From a bacterium (GTDB lineage: Bacteria; Zhuqueibacterota; QNDG01; JAGLOF01): a stretch of 64,000 nt of DNA. The stretch is taken from contig JAFGRY010000012.1 in NCBI GenBank assembly GCA_016934955.1, positions 51,325 through 115,324 on the forward strand, given 5' to 3'. Numbering within the stretch: the stretch's first letter is position 1; each line of letters begins with the position of its first letter. Below the pieces are notes generated by a model. It was given only the letters and a program-made list of their open reading frames with translations. It made no database searches and was not told the origin of the DNA. This document shows, piece by piece, positions 8,998-16,726 of this stretch. Made by a program: the position numbers and the translations under genes.

Positions 8998-9669
8998 ATG
9001 CGTTTTACAATTCTGCTTGTCATGCTGGCAATAACCGGTCCCTCGCTTTTCGCCGATGACGCTGTATCCCTCACGCCCGCCCTGATCGATCACGGAAAGG
9101 TGCGTATGGGCGTCGTCGTCGAGGACACCATCCGTATTTTCAATCCCGGCCCCGCGGCGCTGGTCATCGGGAAGGTCACGGCCACCTGCGGGTGCACCGC
9201 GACCGGAGCAGGAAGCCGGACCGTGGCTCCGGGGGACACGGCGGTGATTCCCTACTTTTTCAATACGCGGGGATTCAAGGGTGTGGTGCGAAAACAGATA
9301 ACGGTGCATATCGGCGGGCAGGATCCGCTGGTGTATACGTTTCAGCTGCAGGTAGTGGAAGAGATTACCGTCGAGCCGCGGTACCACTACCTTCCCGGCA
9401 TCGAAGCACATCCCGACACTTCCTACATGCGGACAGTGACGCTGGGAAATTTTTCCGACCGGCCGATCAGCATTACGAGTGTGCAGACAAACAGTGACCA
9501 GGTGAAAGTGTATCCGGCCCGGGCGGACATTCCCAGGGGGGAAAGCCGCCTGTTCAAAATCAGGTATATCCCGGCGGTCCGGAAGGACAGCCACTACACC
9601 ATTCTTTTTCATACCGATTATGACCCTCTCCCCGAAATAAAGGTGCCGTTCTATGTCACGTATAAGTAA
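8998..9669 (+). CDS. DUF1573 domain protein, exported
   Basis: The product has 223 residues and a signal peptide (residues 1-18, ending near SLFADD). Two Ig-like beta-sandwich units follow. The first carries the DUF1573 hallmark VTATCGCTATG and the pattern D-G-V--G----D-IRIFNPG; the second runs from about residue 125 to the end. DUF1573 proteins are mostly uncharacterised periplasmic or surface proteins of the FCB and PVC groups. The start is separated from the preceding stop by 8 bases and preceded by AGGAGA. The 3' end overlaps the next gene by 17 bases, showing a tight operon with a rhodanese-like protein and a MauE-like membrane protein. Confidence 0.85.
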   Translation: MRFTILLVMLAITGPSLFADDAVSLTPALIDHGKVRMGVVVEDTIRIFNPGPAALVIGKVTATCGCTATGAGSRTVAPGDTAVIPYFFNTRGFKGVVRKQITVHIGGQDPLVYTFQLQVVEEITVEPRYHYLPGIEAHPDTSYMRTVTLGNFSDRPISITSVQTNSDQVKVYPARADIPRGESRLFKIRYIPAVRKDSHYTILFHTDYDPLPEIKVPFYVTYK

Positions 9670-10144
9670 GACGCTGAAACGGGATCTTGGCAGGGCAGTG
9701 ATCATTGCCGGCGTTTCCGCGGCCGCGGGAATCCTCTACAACAGCCTGCATCCAGCGGGCCTGCCGCCGGCATTGCTGAGCCTTCCGGTCTCGGGCGTCA
9801 GCCGGGAGCAGGCCTGGCGTCCTGTCTCGACCGATTCAGCATTTTTCATGTATGTGGCGCGCTCGGCCGAGTTCGTCGATATCAGGCCGGCTGCATCTTT
9901 TACCGTCGATCATATTCCCGGTGCCGTCTCTCTGCCCTTCATTCAGCTGGCACGAGGCGGTGCCGGCAGCGCGCTGGCCGGCGCACGCGCCCTCATCATC
10001 TATGATTTCGAGCCTCATTCCGAGAAGGCGGTGACCGCGGTGAGGCTTTTACTCAGGTTCGGATTCAGTGATGTATCGTTTCTGCGCAACGGATACGCGG
10101 GCTGGCTGGAGTATGGTTTTCCCGTGAGCGGAGGCGGCCGATGA
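9653..10144 (+). CDS. Membrane-anchored rhodanese-like protein lacking the catalytic Cys
   Basis: The 163-residue protein has one N-terminal membrane segment (residues 16-32) and an exported rhodanese-like domain: FVDIRPAASFTVDHIPGAVS near residue 75, then ARALIIYDFEPHSEKA and a C-terminal GYAGWLEYGFPV. Active rhodaneses carry the sulfur-accepting Cys right after the IIY strand. Here that position is Asp118, so persulfide transfer by this residue is not possible, and a binding or regulatory role is more likely. The gene overlaps DUF1573 upstream by 17 bases and the MauE-like gene downstream by 4 bases (ATGA), which implies translational coupling of all three. Confidence 0.82.
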   Translation: MSRISKTLKRDLGRAVIIAGVSAAAGILYNSLHPAGLPPALLSLPVSGVSREQAWRPVSTDSAFFMYVARSAEFVDIRPAASFTVDHIPGAVSLPFIQLARGGAGSALAGARALIIYDFEPHSEKAVTAVRLLLRFGFSDVSFLRNGYAGWLEYGFPVSGGGR

Positions 10145-10569
10145 AGGGGAGTCTGAGAACGGCCGTGTTCATCATCCTGAGAACCGGATTCGGGCTGATG
10201 CTTGTCTATTCGAGTTTCGCTAAAATCGCCGATCCGTTCGGCTTCTCGGTCACGGTCAGCAACTACAGGGTTATCGGTATCGATCCGTCCAGGTTTGTGG
10301 CGGTGATCCTCCCATTCCTGGAGTTGGCGACGGGACTGCTGCTGACGGCCGGTGTCTGGACCGGAGCGGCCGCTGTTCTCAATGCGACAATGATGTGCGG
10401 ATTCCTTATCCTCGTCTCCCAGGCCTTCATCAGGGGCCTTGATATCAGCTGCGGCTGCTTTCATCTCGATGAGGGGAAGATCAGTGCGGGGAAACTGATC
10501 TTTAACCTGCTGCTCGCGACGGCTTCCCTCTGGCTTTTACAGTTGACAAGGGCAAAGGGAAAAGGATAA
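10141..10569 (+). CDS. MauE/DoxX-like membrane protein
   Basis: This is a 142-residue integral membrane protein with four probable helices. The DoxX/MauE pattern is visible: GLMLVYSSFAKIADPFGF in helix 1 and a Cys pair DISCGCFHLDEG just before the last helix. MauE is required for methylamine dehydrogenase maturation. The wider family is linked to periplasmic thiol or electron handling, as in the VKOR/DoxX relatives. The start overlaps the rhodanese-like gene by 4 bases. With the DUF1573 and rhodanese-like partners, the set suggests an envelope redox or sulfur function, but the substrate is unknown. Confidence 0.78.
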   Translation: MKGSLRTAVFIILRTGFGLMLVYSSFAKIADPFGFSVTVSNYRVIGIDPSRFVAVILPFLELATGLLLTAGVWTGAAAVLNATMMCGFLILVSQAFIRGLDISCGCFHLDEGKISAGKLIFNLLLATASLWLLQLTRAKGKG

Positions 10570-10675
10570 AGGAAAAAGTCCTCCCCCTTCCACCCGAAAG
10601 TATCGCCGGATCCCGGTTGGGCTGTGGTGGTTTTATCCTGTATCCTTTCTCCCCGGTTTTGTAACCCCTCTCCCC

Positions 10676-10704
10676 TTGCATTCAGCACTCACCATCACTA
10701 TCTT
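10676..10704 (+). promoter_or_regulatory. Possible promoter before the lamin-tail gene
   Basis: TTGCAT, 17 bases, then TATCTT, in the 166-base gap before the gene at 10,736. It matches the spacing of better promoters in this window, but both boxes are imperfect. Confidence 0.3.
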
Positions 10705-10735
10705 ATACACCGGATCGTTCCACTCAGGAGGAGTA

Positions 10736-11614
10736 ATGCACGCACCATGGATACGGGCAGTCATCTGTACCGCGCTGGCTGCCGCCGGGTCTGCAGGCGG
10801 CCAGGTGCGGATCAATGAGATCATGTTCGATCCCCTGGGGGATGAAGGGAGCGGGGAGTTCATCGAGATCATCAATACCGGCGATACGGATGTCGATATG
10901 AGCGGGTGGTGCGTCGGCGACAGCGAGGGGCGGCACCGAATTGCCGCCATATCCGGGCCGCTGGTGCTGGCAGGGGGACAGTACGGGATTATCTTCAGCG
11001 ATGCCTATTTCAGCGGCTCCCGTGCGTACGATGCGCTGATACCGGCGACGGCGCTTCTGATAGCAGCGGAAGGTACCTATCTGGGCAGCCGGGGGCTCAG
11101 CAACAGCAGGCCGGAAACGGTGATTATCACGGACAGTCGCGGTACCGTTCAGGATTCCTGCCGTTACAGCATCGGCAATGACCCCGGCCTGTCGGATGAA
11201 CGTGTCGATCCCCGAAGAGATATCTGGCTGGACAGCTGTACTCTGCACGGGACACCCGGCTTTCTCAACAGTGTTCATGCCGGCGAGCTGCCCGGACGGG
11301 CCCGGCTGAAGGCGGTGCCGAATTGTATATCATCCTCATTTTCCGGCCTCTCCGCCGTTACCGACATACGGTATTCATTGCCGATGCTGCGGTCGTACAT
11401 CATGATGCGGGTCTTCACTCTGCAGGGGCGATGCATCAGAACACTCACCTCCGGCTCGTACACCGGATCCTCGGGATCACTGGAGTGGGATGGTTGTGGA
11501 GACGACGGTGTGTACGTGTCCGCCGGTATCTATCTGGTGCAGATGGAGGGTCTTGAAAGCAGCAGCGGCAAACGGGCGGCGGCTCTCTGCCCTGTGACCG
11601 TCTTTACTCCCTGA
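10736..11614 (+). CDS. Secreted lamin-tail domain protein with C-terminal sorting-like module
   Basis: The 292-residue product starts at the ATG at 10,736, preceded by AGGAGGAG, and opens with a signal peptide (residues 1-22). An in-frame Met 20 codons upstream lacks a ribosome site. The mature start QVRINEIMFDPLGDEG and GEFIEIINTGD (residues 22-50) are typical of the LTD/lamin-tail beta-sandwich found in bacterial surface proteins and nucleases. The last 85 residues resemble FlgD Ig-like or T9SS-type tails (RYSLPMLRSYIMMRVFTLQG, then GDDGVYVSAGIYLVQME). No nuclease domain is present, so a binding or structural surface role is more likely. Confidence 0.8.
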   Translation: MHAPWIRAVICTALAAAGSAGGQVRINEIMFDPLGDEGSGEFIEIINTGDTDVDMSGWCVGDSEGRHRIAAISGPLVLAGGQYGIIFSDAYFSGSRAYDALIPATALLIAAEGTYLGSRGLSNSRPETVIITDSRGTVQDSCRYSIGNDPGLSDERVDPRRDIWLDSCTLHGTPGFLNSVHAGELPGRARLKAVPNCISSSFSGLSAVTDIRYSLPMLRSYIMMRVFTLQGRCIRTLTSGSYTGSSGSLEWDGCGDDGVYVSAGIYLVQMEGLESSSGKRAAALCPVTVFTP

Positions 11615-11837
11615 GCGCCGCGTTTGGCAGGGGCGGGAGTGTGGATGCATTCACAAGTTATCCACACTTCATCAACAGCCCCTAACTTCAATAATTTAAG
11701 GCTCAATATGAAAAGCAGCGGGATTGTGAAAGTGTCAAACGGGATTATTGCCGCGATTTAATGTAAAAATACAATAATATTTATATTTTATCCTAACTCA
11801 TTGATAATTAATTAGTTGGCAAAATTGTGACATTTAG

Positions 11838-11866
11838 TTGACATATATTTTTCTTATAAATACATT
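11838..11866 (+). promoter_or_regulatory. Sigma70-type promoter candidate upstream of rpsU
   Basis: TTGACA, 17 bases, TACATT. The same boxes and spacing occur before efp on the other strand. If used, it would give rpsU a leader of roughly 200 bases. Confidence 0.45.
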
Positions 11867-11998
11867 GGCTATCAATAATAGGTTGCCCCCTTTGGCGAAA
11901 CGTCTGCCTGAATGGCACTCCCTATCTGCACACAAGTTATCAACAATACGAAAGAAGAACCTTGTCAAGTAAAAAATCGGGAAAAATGAAAAAAATCC

Positions 11999-12029
11999 TT
12001 GCAGATATTCAACGGATTTGCGATATTAT
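11999..12029 (+). promoter_or_regulatory. Alternative proximal promoter for rpsU
   Basis: TTGCAG, 19 bases, TATTAT, with an overlapping TATAAT at 12,027-12,032. The spacing is longer than ideal, so this is a weak candidate that competes with the site at 11,838. Confidence 0.25.
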
Positions 12030-12073
12030 AATCTAATTTTAACGACAGTTGTGAAGGGAGGGATTGTACCTAT

Positions 12074-12271
12074 ATGCCAGCAGTGAAAGTACGGGATAAT
12101 GAACCGTTTGAACGGGCATTGAAACGTTTTACCAAGCAGTGCGAAAAAGCGGGGCTGATGTCGGATATCAGAAAGCATCAGCATTATGAGAAACCCAGCG
12201 AGAAACGGAAACGAAAACTGGCGGCTGCGAAGCGCAAACAGCGTAAACTGAGCGCGATGTTCGGAGACTGA
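12074..12271 (+). CDS. rpsU: 30S ribosomal protein S21
   Basis: The product is 65 residues, very basic, and matches S21 throughout ([20 protein letters not shown], then a Lys/Arg-rich tail with [15 protein letters not shown]). S21 joins late to the 30S platform and helps start-site selection. AAGGGAGGG ends about 11 bases before the ATG at 12,074. The yqeY-like gene follows 37 bases later, and rpsU-yqeY is a common pairing. The upstream gap is unusually long and AT-rich. Confidence 0.95.
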   Translation: MPAVKVRDNEPFERALKRFTKQCEKAGLMSDIRKHQHYEKPSEKRKRKLAAAKRKQRKLSAMFGD

Positions 12272-12308
12272 TCCGGCGCAGCCGGGGCACGAACCCGGAA
12301 CCCATGTC

Positions 12309-12752
12309 ATGACACTTGATCAGACATTGATGGACGACCTGAAAAAGGCGATGAAAGCCGGCGACAGGATCCGCGTAGACACACTGCGGGTCCTGCGTTC
12401 TCAGATCAAGAACGCGGCGATCGCCGCCGGGAAGGAACTGTCCGATGATGATGTGGTCGCCGTTCTCAACAAAGAAGCGAAGAAACGGAAAGAGTCGATT
12501 GACATGTACGAAAAGGGCGGCAGACAGGATCTGGCGGATAAAGAGACCATGGAACACGATATCATATCCGGCTATCTGCCCGCCCAGTTCAGCGAGGCGG
12601 AACTGAGAGCGAAGATCGCGGCAGTGATCGCCGAGACAGGTGCTTCCGGAATGGCCGATATGGGACGGGTCATGGGAGTCCTGATGCCGGCCATCAAGGG
12701 ACGGGCCGACGGTAAACATGCCCAGCAGATCGTAAAGGAACTGCTCAGCTGA
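12309..12752 (+). CDS. yqeY: GatB/YqeY domain protein
   Basis: This 147-residue, mostly helical protein matches the YqeY family (LMDDLKKAMKAGDRIRVDTL, then SIDMYEKGGRQDLADKE and a C-terminal GMADMGRVMGVLMPAIKGRA). The fold equals the tail domain of GatB and GatE, which contacts tRNA in the amidotransferase. Free-standing YqeY proteins are widespread, but their role is not settled. The ATG at 12,309 was chosen because it opens the conserved region; an ATG at 12,304 is in another frame. A perfect terminator follows the stop. Confidence 0.92.
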   Translation: MTLDQTLMDDLKKAMKAGDRIRVDTLRVLRSQIKNAAIAAGKELSDDDVVAVLNKEAKKRKESIDMYEKGGRQDLADKETMEHDIISGYLPAQFSEAELRAKIAAVIAETGASGMADMGRVMGVLMPAIKGRADGKHAQQIVKELLS

Positions 12753-12780
12753 ACATCCCTTCTGTATTCAAGAGTGTTCC

Positions 12781-12814
12781 ACGCCTCTGCCTTTCAAGGC
12801 AGAGGCGTTTTTTT
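12781..12814 (+). terminator. Rho-independent terminator after yqeY
   Basis: A perfect 12-base inverted repeat (ACGCCTCTGCCT / AGGCAGAGGCGT) with loop TTCA is followed by seven T. It ends the rpsU-yqeY unit just before the nadA promoter. Confidence 0.95.
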
Positions 12815-12820
12815 ACCGCC

Positions 12821-12849
12821 TTGACATCATTGGGGCTTTTCAGTATATT
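12821..12849 (+). promoter_or_regulatory. nadA promoter
   Basis: TTGACA (12,821-12,826), 17 bases, TATATT (12,844-12,849). Transcription would start near 12,856, leaving a leader of about 28 bases before the nadA ATG. It sits directly after a strong terminator, which supports a real transcription-unit boundary. Confidence 0.78.
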
Positions 12850-12883
12850 CTAATCGGAAGATTTGAAGCACGGGGAACGATCC

Positions 12884-13792
12884 ATGAACGATGCTGACCT
12901 GCGCAGCGAAATTGCACGTTTGAAAAAAGAAAAAGACGCCGTCATTCTGGTTCATAATTATCAGATCGGGCCGATCCATGAAATTGCCGACTTCCTCGGC
13001 GATTCCCTCGGCCTGGCACGGCAGGCCGCTGAAACCGATAAATCGATGATCCTGTTTTGCGGTGTCCGCTTTATGGCCGAGACGGCCAAGATCCTGTCAC
13101 CGCGGAAAACGGTGCTGCTGCCCCGCAGGGAAGCCACCTGTCCCATGGCCGAGATGGCGGATGTGGAGACCTTGCGGACCGTGAAGGCCGGGCACCCTGA
13201 TGCGAAAGTCGTGACCTATGTAAATTCAACCGCCGAAGTGAAGGCGGAGTCGGATGTCTGCTGCACGTCGGCCAATGCGGTTGATGTGGTGAAACATCTC
13301 GACGCGGAAACGGTGATTTTTACCCCGGACAGGAATCTCGCCTCCTATGTCCAGCGGTTCACCGATAAAACAATCATCCTCTGGGACGGGTACTGCTATG
13401 TCCACAACCGGTTCGATCCGGAAGAGGTTAAACGCGCGAAAGAGGCATACCCCGATGCGGTGCTCATGGTGCATCCCGAATGCCGCCCGGAAGTGATCGA
13501 CCTGGCCGATGAAGTGCTTTCCACCGGCGGGATGGCGAGGGTCGCCCGGGAGAATCCCGCACAGATTTTCCTGGTCGCCACGGAAGAGGGGATGCTGTAC
13601 CGCCTGCAGAAGGAAAATCCGGGGAAAACGTTTCTTTCCGCGGGCAGCAGCAAAGTCTGCCGCGGTATGAAGGCGACGCGGCTCGAGGATGTCCACCGGG
13701 CCCTTGCCAGGGAGCAGTACGAGATCACCCTGCCCGATACGGTCATCGACCGTGCCCGTCTGGCCCTGGAGAGAATGCTGCACTATGCCTGA
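12884..13792 (+). CDS. nadA: Quinolinate synthase
   Basis: NadA condenses iminoaspartate with dihydroxyacetone phosphate to quinolinate in NAD synthesis, using an oxygen-sensitive [4Fe-4S] cluster. The 302-residue product has the three expected cluster cysteines near residues 86 (REATCPMAEM), 171 (DGYCYVHNRF) and 259 (SSKVCRGMKA), plus the conserved HPECRPEV. The ATG at 12,884 follows GGGGAA at the right distance; a TTG 21 bases upstream is in frame but falls inside the leader. nadB and nadC are not in the window. The 3' end overlaps mnmA by 8 bases. Confidence 0.95.
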   Translation: MNDADLRSEIARLKKEKDAVILVHNYQIGPIHEIADFLGDSLGLARQAAETDKSMILFCGVRFMAETAKILSPRKTVLLPRREATCPMAEMADVETLRTVKAGHPDAKVVTYVNSTAEVKAESDVCCTSANAVDVVKHLDAETVIFTPDRNLASYVQRFTDKTIILWDGYCYVHNRFDPEEVKRAKEAYPDAVLMVHPECRPEVIDLADEVLSTGGMARVARENPAQIFLVATEEGMLYRLQKENPGKTFLSAGSSKVCRGMKATRLEDVHRALAREQYEITLPDTVIDRARLALERMLHYA

Positions 13793-14840
13793 TAAGCACG
13801 TTGCGGTTGCGCTGAGCGGCGGTGTGGACTCGGCGGTTGCCGCGGCCTTTTTAAAAGAAAAGGGATTCCGGGTGACCGGAGTCACCATGGAACCCTGGCT
13901 CGCATCCAAGCGGGGGGAAGTGCAGGATGCGGCCAAAATCGCCGGCCACCTCGGCATTGCGCACCATGTGGTGTCATTCCGTGATGCGTTCAAAAAAGAG
14001 GTGATCGACTATCTGGTCGCGGAATACGCGGGCGGACGGACGCCGAATCCCTGCGCGGTCTGTAATCCGCTGATTAAATTCGGCGGCCTGCTGAGGTTTT
14101 GTGACCAGATTGGGGCCGGGAAACTGGCCACCGGCCACTATGCGGTGGTCGACCGTGACGCCGTCAGCGGCAGGATGCTGCTCAAACGGGGCAGAGAGCA
14201 CGGCAAGGACCAGTCCTATTTTCTCGCCCGTCTCTCCCAGGATGTTCTCGAACGGGTCCTGTTTCCGGTGGGCGTTTATCCCAAGCGCCGCATAAGGGAG
14301 CTGGCTGACGGGTTCGGCATTCACGTTGCCGGGAAGTCGGAAAGTCAGGAGGCCTGTTTTATTCCGGAAGGGGAACTGGTCTCTTTCATCAAACAAGAAT
14401 CGGGGCGGGATTTCCCCGCGGGGGAGATCGTGGATACCGGTGGCAATCAGCTGGGCGGGCACCAGGGGATCATCGGCTACACCATCGGCCAGCGCAAGGG
14501 CCTGGGCATCGCTCTGGGCCGTCCCGCTTACGTGGTGCGCATCGAGAGCGAGGCCAACCGGCTGGTTGTCGGAGATAACGAAGATCTCTACAGGGACCGG
14601 CTCCGGGCGGTGGATCCCAACTGGATCGCCCTTGACCGGCTCGACGGCCCTGTGCAGGCAGATGTGCGGATTCGCTATATGCACCGGCCGTCACCGGCAA
14701 CGGTCCGGCCTCTGCCGGATGGAAGCGTCGAGGTTGTTTTCAGTGACAGGCAGCGGGCCATCACGCCCGGGCAGCTGGCTGTTTTTTATGACCGTGATAT
14801 CGTGCTCGGTTCGGCATGGATCGATACGGTTCCCCGATAA
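13785..14840 (+). CDS. mnmA: tRNA-specific 2-thiouridylase MnmA
   Basis: MnmA activates U34 of Glu, Gln and Lys tRNAs with ATP and inserts sulfur from a persulfide relay. The 351-residue protein has the PP-loop SGGVDSAV at residues 10-17. The catalytic cysteine is Cys90 (TPNPCAVCNPLIKFG) and the second is Cys191 (ESQEACFIPEGE). GKDQSYFLARLSQ and the C-terminal beta-barrel (DRQRAITPGQLAVFYDRD) are also conserved. Translation should start at the ATG at 13,785, inside the end of nadA, because MPDKHVAVALSGGVDS is the family N-terminus. Longer in-frame starts within nadA are not supported. Confidence 0.95.
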   Translation: MPDKHVAVALSGGVDSAVAAAFLKEKGFRVTGVTMEPWLASKRGEVQDAAKIAGHLGIAHHVVSFRDAFKKEVIDYLVAEYAGGRTPNPCAVCNPLIKFGGLLRFCDQIGAGKLATGHYAVVDRDAVSGRMLLKRGREHGKDQSYFLARLSQDVLERVLFPVGVYPKRRIRELADGFGIHVAGKSESQEACFIPEGELVSFIKQESGRDFPAGEIVDTGGNQLGGHQGIIGYTIGQRKGLGIALGRPAYVVRIESEANRLVVGDNEDLYRDRLRAVDPNWIALDRLDGPVQADVRIRYMHRPSPATVRPLPDGSVEVVFSDRQRAITPGQLAVFYDRDIVLGSAWIDTVPR

Positions 14841-14873
14841 CCTGAATCCTGCAGTCAACGGGAGAGGAGAATT

Positions 14874-15329
14874 ATGATGACCAAGCAAACGGTGATTACT
14901 GTTGTATGTGTTCTGGCCGCGGCTGTGGCCCTGATGCACTGTTCACCATCCAAAACCCCGGAATCCATCGCCTGGATGACCGATATCGATCAGGGACTGG
15001 CCCTGGCAGCCGATAACGGCAAACCGGTCATGGTCGATTTTATGGCAACCTGGTGTCCTCCCTGTCACAAGATGGAGGACAGCACATTTTCCCAAAAAGC
15101 GGTGATCGAGAAAGCAAAGCAGTTCATTACGGTTCGTATCGATGTAGACCAGCAGGGTGAGATCGCCAACCAGTACAACGGGAATGCTTCCAAATACGGC
15201 GGGGTCGGCATTCCAAACATCCTGTTTCTCGACAGTGAGGGCAATGAACTGAAACATCCGGTGGGCTATCTCGATCCGGAACAGTTCCTGGCCATTATGG
15301 ATTCAGTGCTGGTCCTCAATAAAAAGTGA
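14874..15329 (+). CDS. Thioredoxin-like exported protein (WCPPC)
   Basis: This 151-residue protein has an N-terminal hydrophobic segment ending at Cys23. The stretch ALMHC is a poor lipobox because His sits at -1, so it may be a lipoprotein or simply membrane-anchored. The thioredoxin fold follows, with [14 protein letters not shown] (Cys61/Cys64) and the cis-proline loop [12 protein letters not shown]. The likely role is periplasmic disulfide reduction, as in DsbD-type or cytochrome maturation paths. GGAGAGGAGA precedes the ATG pair at 14,874/14,877. It lies between mnmA and panB with no clear functional link to either. Confidence 0.87.
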   Translation: MMTKQTVITVVCVLAAAVALMHCSPSKTPESIAWMTDIDQGLALAADNGKPVMVDFMATWCPPCHKMEDSTFSQKAVIEKAKQFITVRIDVDQQGEIANQYNGNASKYGGVGIPNILFLDSEGNELKHPVGYLDPEQFLAIMDSVLVLNKK

Positions 15330-15357
15330 GCAGGCGGGTTTAACCGGAGATAATCAC

Positions 15358-16164
15358 ATGTCGATGGAAGACAAGCGGAACGTCGTCAATCTCAGGGCGA
15401 TGAAAGAGAAGGGTGAGAAAATCGTCTCTTTGACCGCGTATGATTACACCATGGCACGTCTCCTGGAGGAAGCGGGTGTCGATATCATCCTGGTGGGCGA
15501 TTCAGCGGCCATGGTCTGCGGCGGTCATGAGCATACGCTCCCGGTAACCATGGATCAGATGATATATCACACCCAGATGGTTTCCAGAGGCGTGTCACGC
15601 GCCCTGCTGGTTGCGGATATGCCCTTTCTCTCTTTTCAGGTAAATCCCGATGAAGCGGTACGAAACGCGGGCCGTTTTCTCAAGGAGGCGGGCGCTGACG
15701 CGGTCAAGCTCGAGGGGGGTGCTCCCGTTATCGAGACAGTACAGCGGCTGGTCGACGCCGGTATCCCCGTGATGGGGCACCTGGGGCTGACTCCCCAATC
15801 CATACGGAATTTCGGCGGGTACCGGCTGAGGGGGAAAGAGAAGGAAGAGGCCGATCAGTACCGGCGGGACGCACGGCTGCTGGAAGATGCCGGAGCGTTC
15901 TCCATCGTGCTGGAAAAGATCCCGGCAGCTCTGGCAGCGGAGATCACGCGGGAGATTGCCATCCCTACCATCGGCATCGGTGCCGGACCGGACTGTGACG
16001 GCCAGGTCCTCGTTACCTATGACATGCTGGGTCTGTTCGAAGAGTTCAAACCGAAATTCGTACGCCGTTACGCGGAACTGGCAACGGATATCAGGAATGC
16101 CGTTCAGCGCTACGCAGACGATGTCCGGCAGTCTCGTTTCCCGTCAGCAAAGGAGAGCTACTGA
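15358..16164 (+). CDS. panB: 3-methyl-2-oxobutanoate hydroxymethyltransferase
   Basis: PanB makes ketopantoate from 2-oxoisovalerate and methylene-tetrahydrofolate in pantothenate and CoA synthesis. The 268-residue protein matches the TIM-barrel family along its length: [32 protein letters not shown] (metal ligand Asp), [19 protein letters not shown] and [24 protein letters not shown] precedes the ATG at 15,358. The stop overlaps the next gene's ATG by one base. panC and panD are not in this window. Confidence 0.96.
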   Translation: MSMEDKRNVVNLRAMKEKGEKIVSLTAYDYTMARLLEEAGVDIILVGDSAAMVCGGHEHTLPVTMDQMIYHTQMVSRGVSRALLVADMPFLSFQVNPDEAVRNAGRFLKEAGADAVKLEGGAPVIETVQRLVDAGIPVMGHLGLTPQSIRNFGGYRLRGKEKEEADQYRRDARLLEDAGAFSIVLEKIPAALAAEITREIAIPTIGIGAGPDCDGQVLVTYDMLGLFEEFKPKFVRRYAELATDIRNAVQRYADDVRQSRFPSAKESY

Positions 16165-16652
16165 TGGAATCTGTGATGCTCTATGGGTTCGTCGGATTAT
16201 CCGTGTTTTTCGCTAAATTGCTGGGAGGAAAGCTGCAGCCGTTTTTGAAACTGCTGTTTTTCTCGGCTGCCGGAGCGGCTGCCGGAGCGGGCGCAGGCGC
16301 CATTGCCGGATTCCCCATGCCCGCGGCACCGCTGCCCGGCTGGCTGGGCGGGATCATCGGACTGTTCGCCGGTGCCGTCATCTTCGTTATCGACCGGTAC
16401 GACTGGATCGGACGGCCGATGCTGGCATACCTGACAACCATTATCCCCGCGGCCCTGCTTATGATCCTCCTCTACGGGATCACCTACGGCTATATGCTGG
16501 TTTTTTCAATTCCCGTCCATGTGAGAATAACCGGTCTGCAGATGTGGACGCTCTTTGCCGCGGCAGGATTCGCCATGGTGCTGGGATTCACGTTTCCGGA
16601 ACGCTGGTTTCGCAGACGGGGCCTTTTCAGCGAGGATGATGCCGCGTCCTGA
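16164..16652 (+). CDS. Small integral membrane protein, unrecognised
   Basis: The 162-residue product has four to five hydrophobic segments. One is Ala/Gly-rich (AAGAAAGAGAGAIAGF, residues 33-48). It ends in a short Arg-rich tail (RWFRRRG). I do not recognise a family. The start overlaps the panB stop by one base (TGATG), so it is translationally coupled to panB, but nothing else suggests a pantothenate role. Confidence 0.7.
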   Translation: MESVMLYGFVGLSVFFAKLLGGKLQPFLKLLFFSAAGAAAGAGAGAIAGFPMPAAPLPGWLGGIIGLFAGAVIFVIDRYDWIGRPMLAYLTTIIPAALLMILLYGITYGYMLVFSIPVHVRITGLQMWTLFAAAGFAMVLGFTFPERWFRRRGLFSEDDAAS

Positions 16653-16726
16653 CGGTTGTCAGCCGGAAACCGTCTCTTCATCGCCGCACCTGCCTTTATA
16701 CTGTTCCTCATATAAGAGGAGTCCTT

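Larger units (their letters stand above)
11615..12073. other. AT-rich intergenic region with DnaA-box-like sites (candidate replication origin or leader)
   Basis: This 459-base gap is clearly richer in A+T than its surroundings, above all at 11,755-11,875. It holds one consensus DnaA box (TTATCCACA, 11,658-11,666) and one near-match (TTATCAACA, 11,937-11,945). Both lie inside the direct repeat CACAAGTTATCmACA, 279 bases apart. TCATCAACA near 11,670 is a weaker match. No open frame of note is present. An oriC role is conceivable, but dnaA, dnaN, rpmH and gidA are not next to it, so regulation of rpsU or DnaA titration are equally possible. Confidence 0.45.
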
